Below are positions 10,346-19,344 of a DNA stretch of 64,000 nucleotides, piece by piece. Under the pieces are notes generated by a model. It was given only the letters and a program-made list of their open reading frames with translations. It had not been told where the DNA came from and did no database searches. Position numbers and translations under genes: made by a program. This stretch comes from Massariosphaeria phaeospora (lineage: Eukaryota; Ascomycota; Dothideomycetes; Pleosporales). The stretch is from NCBI GenBank assembly GCA_011032825.1, contig JAADJZ010000005.1, forward strand, positions 253,001 through 317,000. Reading direction: 5' to 3'. The first letter of the stretch is position 1. The number at the start of each line of letters is the position of its first letter.

Positions 10346-10597
10346 CGCGTTTGGTTCTGTTTCGGATATCAAGTCGATGATTGGCCTAGACACGAGCATG
10401 ATCATCGTCATTTAATCGAGGTATTCTTCGATGGAAGTGTCTAGCAGTTAGCTGTATAGCTGGTCGGTGCCGTTGTGTCGTTGTGTCGTGGTCAGTCGTG
10501 GTCGTGGGCTACGAATTCCAGCCCCAAAAGGCACGCACCCACCTACTATATCAGGCAGGTTTCCAACCCCGTAGATCACAGCAACCGATCAATCCGC

Positions 10598-10630
10598 GAC
10601 CAATCCCCGACCAATCCCCGACCAAGCCCC
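10598..10630 (+). repeat. 11-bp tandem repeat, three copies
   Basis: The unit gaccaatcccc is repeated three times; the last copy has one change (gaccaagcccc). Confidence 0.85.
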
Positions 10631-11777
10631 CCAAAGTATCACAAGCTCCCACATCGGGCAGGTCTTCACCCTCGTAGATCACCTTATCCGCCGCGACCCC
10701 TTCCTCAGCTGATTTGTTTATTGGCTCAACGTCCGACCCGTCGATCGCCGCCTTGGCCAATTTCTGTTTTCCCAAACTGCTCTATCGGGTAAGTCTCAGT
10801 TGCCGTTGATTGCAGCGACCCAATCTCTGTTTTGCATGCGAGTACATGGATAAGCTCACAAAAGCCCATCGATTGCGATTCAAAGCGGCACAGGTGGGAT
10901 CGTCCGTGCCGTGGTGCTGGGCCCTGCATCTAATATGGTACTCTAAGGTGCGGTATGTGAACAGGTGTGTCGACATGAGTTGTGATCGGAAAGACTGAGA
11001 TTCGATAGGCAGTCTTGTCGTGCTGCCGTTGCGAAACTACTGTATAAGGCAAGTTTGCGAGTCCATCGAACGCAGCCCCATTGCATCTTCTCTTATTCAG
11101 GAGCCAAGTCACCTTGTCCAAGGTAGGCTAGGACTTGGTCGCAACAACTACACATTATTTAGTAGGCTTACTTTGACAGATTCTTTACTCTAAGTCTGAA
11201 GTAGGGTCGTCCTTGCTACATGACGCTGCGTCGTTGTCGCCGCGGTGCTGCGCTGTGCCTTGTTGTGTTCTTTTGTTTATTGTAACATGATATGTTATAC
11301 TAGCAAGACACACACGCACATAAAGACTAGTCGCATCAAGTTCTTGTACACTTTGCGGACGAAGAGAGCAGAGTGCGTGCTGCAGACAGAAGGCATTGCA
11401 GCAGGAAATAAGAAGACAATAGTTTGACCTAAGAAAATACAGTTCACAGTTACAGGCCGAATTTCAACGATGCAATGACTGTTTTGGATAATACATTATA
11501 TTAGAAGAGCTATGCTATCTTAAGCTAGTAGATAGAGCATATTTGTTTGGATGTATTAATTTCGTTCTGGAGTAGTTGGCAGAGGATTCGAAAACAGGGT
11601 GCGTTGACAGACATCTATCTACTTAGAGAGTGTGCCAGTGTCGGATCAGATTGGCAGAAAGAACCAATTGACTGAAGTAGTATCGACCAATCTCATAGAG
11701 CCTGGAATATCCCTATTTGGCAGTCAGTGTTTCTGCCTGACCAGACTGTTCGACAGACAGACTTACTACAACCCAAC

Positions 11778-12023
11778 CTACGCATCGCAATCCGATTCAT
11801 AACCCTTCTTTCCCCGACACATCTTCGCAAATTTCCCCATCTGTTTCGCGATGGAATCAGCCTTGCAATCTCCATCTTCGAATCTGGAACTGTGATATGC
11901 GTAGTCGCAGGCTCTCTTGGTCCACGCGTCATCAAACACCTGGTGGTTGTTCTTCTCGACGCATTTGCAGGCAATTGAGGATGTCGTGAACACGGCTAGC
12001 AGAACGAAGATGTTGATCTTCAT
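11778..12023 (-). CDS. Small secreted cysteine-rich protein, effector-like
   Basis: An 81-residue protein with a signal peptide (MKINIFVLLAVFTTSSIA, cut before Cys19) and a 63-residue mature part. It holds six cysteines at 19, 21, 39, 53, 69 and 79, enough for three disulfides, and is rich in Lys and Asp. Size, secretion and Cys content are those of fungal effector candidates or antimicrobial-like proteins; I recognise no named family. Upstream there is a well-formed 5'-UTR intron and a TATAAAG element on the minus strand at 12207-12213, which argue for real transcription. The gene sits between decayed repeats. Confidence 0.75.
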   Translation of the reverse strand: MKINIFVLLAVFTTSSIACKCVEKNNHQVFDDAWTKRACDYAYHSSRFEDGDCKADSIAKQMGKFAKMCRGKKGYESDCDA

Positions 12024-12052
12024 CGTGAGTTGAGCTTTCTGGTGTGTTGTGG

Positions 12053-12115
12053 CTACATGATTGTGTTAGCACAAGTTACATGTATAGTATAGTGCTAGAG
12101 TTGACAAATACTTAC
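12053..12115 (-). other. 5'-UTR intron of the small secreted protein gene
   Basis: On the minus strand the stretch begins GTAAGT, has a GCTAACA branch point and ends CATGTAG, 29 bp before the start codon at 12023. Length is 63 nt. All three splice signals match the introns seen elsewhere in this window. Confidence 0.7.
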
Positions 12116-12213
12116 TCAGTTTGGTTTTCGTAATAGTCAAGGATGAGCTGAAAGACTGGGTCGATTGGAGTACTGTCGTATATCGCAGAAGTAGAACCAG
12201 TTCTCGACTTTAT

Positions 12214-13344
12214 ACTCTAGAGAGCTGTACGACCAATGTCATGAATCTTATCTTGTTGGGTATGTCTTTAGTATGTCTTGAGTTGGTTGGAAGTTGGGTG
12301 TTAGGCGCCTAACAGTAGGGTGAAATCCTAAATAGGTATAAGTGTACCAACACGGACCAGTATATGCTCAACCCATTGAGATGTCGTTCTAACTCCCGCG
12401 TCTTCTTTTGCAACGTTGGTAAACGTTATCTACATTGTGCTCCGTGTGGCTGTTATCTTGCTATTCAAGGGACGGCAGAAATGTAAGTGAATCATGTAAA
12501 TGCTACCCCGGGGGTCGGCGGGAGATTGCGCACGGTCTGTTTCCTGCACTGTTTTCGCCTTCTTTGCTATCATGCCACGACGGGAGAGAAAGTTTTCGCA
12601 AAGCTCGAACTTGCTGCGGATCCACGACGGGAGGCAAAACGGATATGGTCGATTTCCGTTTTGCAAAGCGAAAATGCCACGTTGGGCAAGTTTGCGAATC
12701 CATCGATTGTAGCCCTGGAATCATGGCCAGTTTCCGTTTTGCAAACCTGCCCAGTTTCCGTTTTTGCAACCGAAACTACCAAGTATAACCAAAACCCATC
12801 GATTGCAGCAGGCCGATATCCGTTTTACCTTGTTGGACCTTAAGTGCAATTCCTACACAGGCATTCAACAACCATGTGCTGTAGCTAGCAACTTCGCCGT
12901 GTGCAGAAAGACGAAGAATAGGCACTAGTGGTGTAACTAGGAAACGGAATTGACTAACTAAGTACTTGAGATCAAAAGCAAGGCAGAAACAAGTACCAAA
13001 CACTGAGTGTTCGATTTCCCAAATATCTCAAAACAACACTCTACGATAACGCCCCCTCCCCCCCTTTTCTCCCTTTCTCTTTTCGCCTTGCGCAAATTCA
13101 TAACGAACGCCGTAGACAAACGACACTCATCGCAGGCCTGTTTGCCTGCTTGCCTACCAAGTAGCTTTAGTTTATCATCCTACTGTCTGTGTTCTAGGCG
13201 GGGTGAGGTAGCAGCAGGCGAGATGCGTCAACCGGGGGTTTGTCTTTGAGGATGTAATATCGGGAGTCTGTTCGGGCGGCGTTTCTAAGAGGTTGGTTGT
13301 CGCGGCGGCTCTTGAAAGCTGTGATTCTGCCGCAGGAGCTGCCT
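12214..13344. other. Gene-free stretch with inverted and direct decayed repeats
   Basis: Upstream of the small secreted protein gene and downstream of the coiled-coil gene. It contains the CCATCGATTG / TCCGTTTTGC repeats described above, including an inverted pair. ORFs here overlap the repeats and are not supported. Confidence 0.45.
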
Positions 13345-15159
13345 CTACGCGTCCACCGGCATGGAGACTTCCGGCATAGCGACGTCCGGCATCATCAACT
13401 CCAGATCCTCCAGATCCAGCACCACCGTCTCGTCGTCGCTGTCGCTGTCACTGTCACTCGCGCTCCCGCAGCCCTCAAGCTCCGCGTCCAGGCCATCATC
13501 ATCACCATCATCCTCAACACCCTCCGCATCCTCCAACTCCACCTTCTCCGCCCCCATCTCCCTCAACTCGCACTCCTCCAACCTCTCCGTCTTCTCCCTG
13601 ACCTCTCCCTTCAACCCCTTAACCACCTCCTTCCACTCCGCATTGCACACAACAAGCTCAGCCTCCTTCTCCTCCTTCAGCAGGCCAATCTCCTTCTTCA
13701 GCAGGCCAATCTCCTTCTTCAGCAGGGCAATCTCCTTGGTCAACCTCGCGGCGCGCCTGGCTCTCAACTCGCTCAACTCGCGCTCGGCTCTGCCCGTCGT
13801 CTCCCACCACTTCCGCACTGCATCGCCGTCCGCCGCCCTCCGCTCGCACTGCACTAACCTCGCCGTCTTATCCTTCACCTCCGTCTTCAACGCCTCGAGC
13901 TCCTTGCTCAACGCAGCGGCGCGCATGGCGCTCCACTCGCGCTCCGCAGTCCCCCACGTCGCGCTCTCCTCGAGCTTCTCCGTCCTGTCGCTGACCTCCG
14001 TCTTCAGCGCGCCGATCTCAGCCTGCAGCGTCGCGGCGCTCATGGCGAGCACGACCTTCGCCTTCTGCTCCCGCAGCTCCATCTCCTTTGCCAGCTCGGC
14101 GACGTACCGCGCAGTCACCTCGCCCTGCGTCTCCGCCTTCTCGGCGCGCTGCGTCGTCGTCTGCAGGTCCGTCTCCAAGCGCTGGACCTTGACTGCGCTG
14201 TTCTGGCTCTCGACGGCGCTGGCCTGGCTCTGCACCTGCATGTCCGACTGCAGCGTGTTCACCTGGCTCTGCAGCACCACGCGGTCCATCTTCATCTCCT
14301 CCAGCGCGCACGCCAACTCGTGCTTCTCCTCCTCCGCAGCCTTGCTCTGCCGTTCCAGCTTGCCGTTCAGCACGTCCGTGTTCCGCTTCCAGTTATCGCG
14401 CGACGTCTGGAGCTCCTGGACCGTTCCGCGCAGCTCCCGCGCCGCCCTCTCGGCCTCGCGCTCCTGCGTCTGGCACCGGGCGTGCAGCTCCTGCAACTGG
14501 CGGACCCGCCGTGCGAGCTGTTTGTCGCCGGAATCGACGCATGCCTCGAGCGCGGCGTTGTGTTCCTTCAGCCCAGCGTTCTCTTTCTCGAGCTGCTGAT
14601 TCCTCGCCTGCATACCCGCGACCTCACCAACAAACTGCTTCCGCATATTCTCCTCTTTCACGCCATGCTCACCCATCTGCAGCTTAGCCGCCGTCTTGGC
14701 GGCCTTGAGCTGATCCTCCAGCCGAGTCACGTTTTTCTGCACGCCTGCCACCTCGTTGACGCGGTACGCGCGCATCTGCTCGCAGACGTGGCTGAAGGTC
14801 TTTGCCAGCTCCGATTTTTTGGCCTTCAGGGCCGCGATCTCTTCGTCCTTGGCCGCCTCCAGGCTCGCTCGCGCATCCTCCAGCCGGGCGACTGTTTTCC
14901 GGAGGGTGTCGATCTCGATGGCTTTGTCGGCTTGTAGCTGCTCGATGCTGGCTACAGACGAGTTCACGTGCTCCGTATGCTTGGCGTGGAGCTCACTGAG
15001 CTCTGTGCGGAGGCGCTTGGTGTGCTTGAGGGGGGGGCGGTGGCAACAGGCCTTGTGTAGATGTGCCATGCAGAAAACAAGGCCAGCGAACAAGAAGACA
15101 GTGCCAAGGATCCAAAGGATAAGTTTGAGAAGCCAGAGGAAAAGCCTAACGAGAAACAT
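13345..15159 (-). CDS. N-terminally membrane-anchored long coiled-coil protein
   Basis: An intronless 604-residue protein. Residues 1-34 form one long hydrophobic helix (MFLVRLFLWLLKLILWILG and onward) followed by His/Cys and basic residues. From about 50 to 530 the sequence is almost entirely heptad-patterned Glu/Lys/Leu/Ala coiled coil. The last 70 residues are very acidic with a Ser-Asp run and then a Met/Pro/Val-rich end. A 21-bp tandem repeat at 13681-13742 encodes three LLKKEIG heptads. The layout fits a tether or organiser on an internal membrane, but no family is recognised and coiled coils give misleading similarity. The strong lack of stops over 1.8 kb and biased codons support a real gene. 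Confidence 0.78.
   Translation of the reverse strand: MFLVRLFLWLLKLILWILGTVFLFAGLVFCMAHLHKACCHRPPLKHTKRLRTELSELHAKHTEHVNSSVASIEQLQADKAIEIDTLRKTVARLEDARASLEAAKDEEIAALKAKKSELAKTFSHVCEQMRAYRVNEVAGVQKNVTRLEDQLKAAKTAAKLQMGEHGVKEENMRKQFVGEVAGMQARNQQLEKENAGLKEHNAALEACVDSGDKQLARRVRQLQELHARCQTQEREAERAARELRGTVQELQTSRDNWKRNTDVLNGKLERQSKAAEEEKHELACALEEMKMDRVVLQSQVNTLQSDMQVQSQASAVESQNSAVKVQRLETDLQTTTQRAEKAETQGEVTARYVAELAKEMELREQKAKVVLAMSAATLQAEIGALKTEVSDRTEKLEESATWGTAEREWSAMRAAALSKELEALKTEVKDKTARLVQCERRAADGDAVRKWWETTGRAERELSELRARRAARLTKEIALLKKEIGLLKKEIGLLKEEKEAELVVCNAEWKEVVKGLKGEVREKTERLEECELREMGAEKVELEDAEGVEDDGDDDGLDAELEGCGSASDSDSDSDDETVVLDLEDLELMMPDVAMPEVSMPVDA
13681..13742 (-). repeat. 21-bp in-frame tandem repeat inside the coiled-coil gene
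   Basis: Three near-identical 21-bp units encode successive LLKKEIG heptads. Unit length is a multiple of three, so copy changes would lengthen or shorten the coiled coil without breaking the frame. Confidence 0.85.
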
Positions 15160-15884
15160 GGTGGCGATGTCCCTCGTCTATCCCATCTAAGCTAAGTGTC
15201 CTTGAAAATAATTAGTATATATCCACAATACACACCGATGAAGACAACTTACTTACTACGTCTGTATCTTCTTGCTAGTCTTGCTGTATCTGTCTTGCTA
15301 GTCTTAGTAGTCTTAGTAGTCAAGTATACTGTGCAAAGATGGAATCCCAAAAACGAAGCCAAAACCACTGCGTCTTTATACTTGTCCTCACCATGCCAAA
15401 AATTCCTCTATGTGCGATCCCCACTGAATCCACAAGGAGGAACCACGGTTCTGTTCGCTTCGCTTCAGGTCACATACCCAACAAGTATCGTTCAGGCCGA
15501 TTACTTACTTCCTTACTTACTGATATGATTTGATTCGGTGCAAGTCCGGCTCAGCTCGGTTCTTAGGCTAGGAGCGGTATTGAGCCGAATCACATCAAGT
15601 TGTATGGACAGATAGAATATAAAGTTTGGCACAGGCACTCACTCACTGAGTTTGCAATTTGCAATTTGTACACTCGGACCCGATGATTATCCACCCTAAC
15701 ATAATCATATTCTTATGCGGGACGTGTGCGTGTCTGCCCAGTGCAAAACACGCTCAAACATGCTTCAAAGCCCCCACTGGAACTGCCCCCCGACCGCTAT
15801 CCGCTACTTATCATTCCCACTGTCCAAATCATCTATTCGTTGATAGGTAGGTAGGCAGGCAGCCGACATACGTTTTCTTTTGTT
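15160..15884. other. Intergenic, no gene seen
   Basis: Upstream of the coiled-coil gene and downstream of ABP1, both on the minus strand. It is rich in short ctagtctt-like direct repeats (15275-15320) and has no supported ORF. Confidence 0.4.
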
Positions 15885-18707
15885 CTACTCGTCCAGCTCC
15901 ACGTAGTTGGCCGGGAAAAGACCCGAAGCTCCATTGAAGGAACCATGCCACCAGTCCTCGTCCGGGAATTCCTAGATTTCAATTAGCGAAGTCCGTATCC
16001 TGTTGGATTATTGTTTCTTACAAGGTCTATGATAGTGGCGCCTTCCGGGAAACTCAGTTCATTCTCTTCGGCAGCCTCGTAGTCGTACAGGGCCGTGGCT
16101 GTTGGGTCAGCGTTACGTGATGGCTGCGGCGCGGCTGCTGCTGGTTCATCGGCACGGGGATGCGATGGTAGCGGCGGCGGTGCTTCCCCGGCACCCGCAT
16201 CATCGCCATCATCTTCCTCAAGCTCGACATAGTTGGAGGGGAAGAGTCCTTCTTCGCCCCTCGAGTTTGTGCCCATCCACCAATCCTCGTCGACCATCTG
16301 GATGTTGGTGACGTATTCACCCTCTACCAGGTCGAGTTCATTGTCTTCGGCCTTTTCATAGTCGTACTGGATAAGAGCGCGTTGACCCTCACCTCCGCCT
16401 CCAGAGCCGGAGGCCGCCGCTGCACCTAGTCCCGCACCGGCAACAGCACCAGCTCCAAAGGTGGCTGCTGCAACGGCCGCACCAGCACTGCGCGCTGGGT
16501 CCCTGGCCTCCACTTGTGGTTCGGGCGACATGTCGCGTGCCTGCCTAGCGGCTTGGTCAAGGGAGCGGGTGGGCATAGCGGGTGCCTTTTCCTCGGCAGG
16601 AGAGAGCTCTTCGGGTTCTCGTCCTCGTGCGACCGGCATGGCAATGCGGACAGGCGAGCCAGCGGGTTCGGGGGATGGGCTGCGCTGTTGACGCGGCGGT
16701 GAAGGAAGGCGCTGATGCTGTGTTGGCGGCACATAATCGTCTTCCTCTTCCTCTTCCTCTTCTTGCGCTGGACGGGCAGGTAGGCCGGGCATCGGGACGC
16801 CTCGAGCACTCGCGTTAGGTTTGCTTGACATGTCCATCTGGGGCGGACTCGCAGTCTCGGGCTCGGGAACTGGTCGAGAAGTCGGAGCGCCCATCGGGGC
16901 GGCTCCCTTGAAGCGGTCCTTCAGAGAGTTGACACCACCAGCTGGTGACGTTGGCTCCTCCTGTTGTTGTGCGCCACCAGTGCGCTGCTCGCTCAGATTG
17001 CTGGTCGCCGACTGGCCAGTACGGGTGGTTTGCACTGCCGCCCATGACTTACCAGAATAGCCACTCTTCCAGCCACCCTCACCACTGGCTTGCGACGGCA
17101 GCGGCGACGTGCCACTACCTGTAGCAGCGGGTGACATGCCACCTCCCCCTTGGGCAGCCTTCTTCTCGGCCCAGATCTGTGCGGGCGTCTTCCCCCCCTC
17201 ATCCGCGAACGTCCTGCTTGCAGCCCCGACTGGTGCAGCGGGCGCAAGGGGTTTGGCCCCAAAGCTGCCTGGAGTGGGGGCTTTAGTACCCGTGAAGGCA
17301 CTTGCGCCGCCAAACTTGTTCGCGACCTTGGGTTTGGGGAGCGAAGTGAGCCGCTCGGGCTGCTTGAAAGCACTCGATCTCTCTGCGAGCGACTTTGAAG
17401 GCTCCTCTCCGTCGTCGTCGTTACGGCTCGAGGTGCCGGTTGCTGCGGGGGACACGCCCGAAGATGGGGGAGCACCCTGTGCTTTCGCCCGGATTGCTGC
17501 AATGTCCACTTTCCCAACGGGTTCATACGCGCCCTTGACCACCGTTGGCCTGTCGTCTGGTGCTGCGCGTGCCTGGGAGCGCAATGCATTGATATCCACC
17601 TTGCCAATCGGCTGGTAGCCGCCTTTCACGACGTCCGGGGGGGTGTTCTGCGACTGCGGCGCCTGGAAGCGGGACGGCTCTTGTCTCTTCGAGGTGAGTT
17701 CGGCCATATTGACTTTGGTAGGCTTGTATGCGGACTCAACTTTTTGGATCTGCGTGCGCGTTACTTCGGGCGCATCAGCCCCCCAGCCGTCCGCATCCAC
17801 GTTACCACCCTGGGGCTGCGCACCCCTCGACCGGCCCAGGGGGTTGAATCCAGATCCGCCGCCTCCTACTTGTGTTGGAGTAAACACAGGCTTCTTCGCA
17901 GCGATCGGTGGTGGGCCGCTCGACGACGAGATGTTGGGGCCGCCCGAGTATTTCGATCCTGAAGCGTCTGCGACTTTCTGTACGATTCGCTCCGGGGTGA
18001 GGTCGGCGTCGGATCGGGCCGTGACCTGGACGTGGTAGCCCTGAAGCCAGTCAGCACAGAACTCGCCGTGGCTTGGCCAAACATACATGGAGAAGTTTCG
18101 AGACAACGCCGAGGTGGCTGCCGAAGTAGCCTTTCGTCCGCTCTGGCACGCCTTCGCCGCACTGTATGGCATGTCAGCTTCAGCTTCAGCTTCGGCGCTT
18201 GTGCCACGCAGTCCACCTACCCAGGCTATCAGAACGCACTTCGGGAGCGACGAGTTGGGGTCCTTGACCTTGACGAAGGCGAACTGGATGCGGCCGTCCG
18301 AGAAGTCGTCGACCAGATCAGCGAGCTCACCCTCTGCGGCATAGTCAGACTCAGTACGTGTTAATAATAATGGTCAGAACAGCCTCGGCGCAGATGGCGG
18401 AAGCCAGAAGCTAAACCCCCACTTGGAGGCTTGCCCGCCATCACAGCCAAAAGCTTCCCCAGCGACTCGTGCTTTGCAGGCAACTATGCGGCCATGACGT
18501 ACCTCCTGTGCTTTGGACTTTCAGGACACTCTCCTTCCCGCCGTCCTGCTGGAATGCGCTGACGAGCGGGGCAGCCACGGTGAAAACAGCCCACTGGCCA
18601 TACGTCGGCGAGTTGGCCTGGGGACCGGAAGGCGGCGGAGAATTTACAATGCTCTGGTAGCTCCGTGTGATGTTCGGGCCATTGCTGGACGTGTTGAGCG
18701 AGGCCAT
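15885..18707 (-). CDS. ABP1: Actin-binding protein 1 (drebrin-like; ADF-H plus two SH3 domains)
   Basis: Five exons: 18707-18503, 18333-18221, 18161-18087, 18040-16022 and 15971-15885, summing to 832 residues. Introns are 169, 59, 46 and 50 nt with normal signals. The ADF-homology domain spans about residues 1-135 (SIVNSPPPSGPQ, WAVFTV, DLVDDFSDGRIQFAFVKVKDPNS, GYFGSHLGVVSKLLHGYHVQVTARSD). The middle is long and Pro/Ala/Ser-rich and holds three repeats of the form Y-x-P-(I/V)GKVDI-x-A-x-R. Two SH3 domains close the protein, ALIQYDYEKAEDNELDLVEG and ALYDYEAAEENELSF, each ending GLFP(S/A)NYVELE/D. Abp1 binds actin filaments and Arp2/3 at endocytic patches and recruits partners through SH3. It is divergent from the F-box-like gene. 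Confidence 0.94.
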
Positions 18708-19344
18708 GGCGGAGGAACACCTAGGTATGCGGCGAGCGGTGCAGGTGGAGGGGCGGGTGGTGCGGTGGCAGTCGACAAACACAGTCGAGCGGCAGGAAAG
18801 AAGAAGACGACGACGGCCGCGGGGCCGGACACGTAAAGTAGGCGTGCGTCTATACGAAGCACGGAGAAGGTTGACGACGCGTCCACTCGGCTTCGTCTAT
18901 TTAGCTCGGGGCAATTATGTGAATTGGGCTCGCAAACACAGCCTCTCGCAGCTGCCCGTGCGAGCCGGGGGTCGCGGGGGGCTTCGGCTTCGTCATCCCT
19001 CACGTGACCGGCAAGCAAGGGCCACCCACCGCTCGCCTCATTCTGCTGGTTGGCCCAGGGCTCTTCACGTTCAACGCTGAACACCAGCAATCTTGCTCCG
19101 CACCCTCGCGCCGTCCCTCCTCTCTTCACAGGCCTTGCATCTCCAGTCGCTGCAGCTCACTTCTCTGCACCAGCTCTCTACCGACTCAGCATTCCTGCAA
19201 AACGACTGCATCGCCACCCACGTTCGAGCTCCCCCATCGCCCTGCCACTGTCGAGCACGCGTCCACCCGTCTCCGGCTTCGATTTGATGTCTGCAGCCTC
19301 CTGTGTGCCGTCCGTCGCGTTCCTTGTGTGAGGTGCGCCTGGAG
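18708..19344. promoter_or_regulatory. Divergent promoter of ABP1 and the F-box-like gene
   Basis: About 640 bp separate the two start codons on opposite strands, so both genes must use this region. It is GC-rich on the ABP1 side and C/T-rich close to the F-box-like gene. I see no strong TATA box. Confidence 0.5.

Larger units (their letters stand above)
9911..11777. other. Gene-free stretch with decayed repeats
   Basis: No supported gene. It contains a 20-mer also found at 49.09 kb, an 11-bp tandem repeat, and several diverged copies of a repeat with a CCATCGATTGCAGC-like core (near 10811, 10867 and 11063). See the repeat entries. Confidence 0.5.
10545..12840. repeat. Diverged dispersed repeat family around the small secreted protein gene
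   Basis: A loose unit recurs: GGGCAAGTTTGCGA, then TCCATCGATTGYAGC, then TxTCCGTTTTGCA. Copies or parts lie at about 10645-10770, 10785-10840, 10864-10900, 11048-11085, 12685-12750 and 12793-12830. The best pair is 11048 and 12687 (13 shared bases, then tccatcga). An inverted pair is ggcaaaacggatatggtcg (12634-12652) against ggccgatatccgttttacc (12811-12829). The copies differ by many point changes and short gaps, so the family is old or mutated by a repeat-targeting process. No terminal repeats or transposase were found. Confidence 0.6.

Noticed and set aside
13361..14599. 412-codon plus-strand ORF
   Set aside because: It is the antisense shadow of the coiled-coil gene; its Ser/Ala-rich composition is the complement of Glu/Lys/Leu codons.
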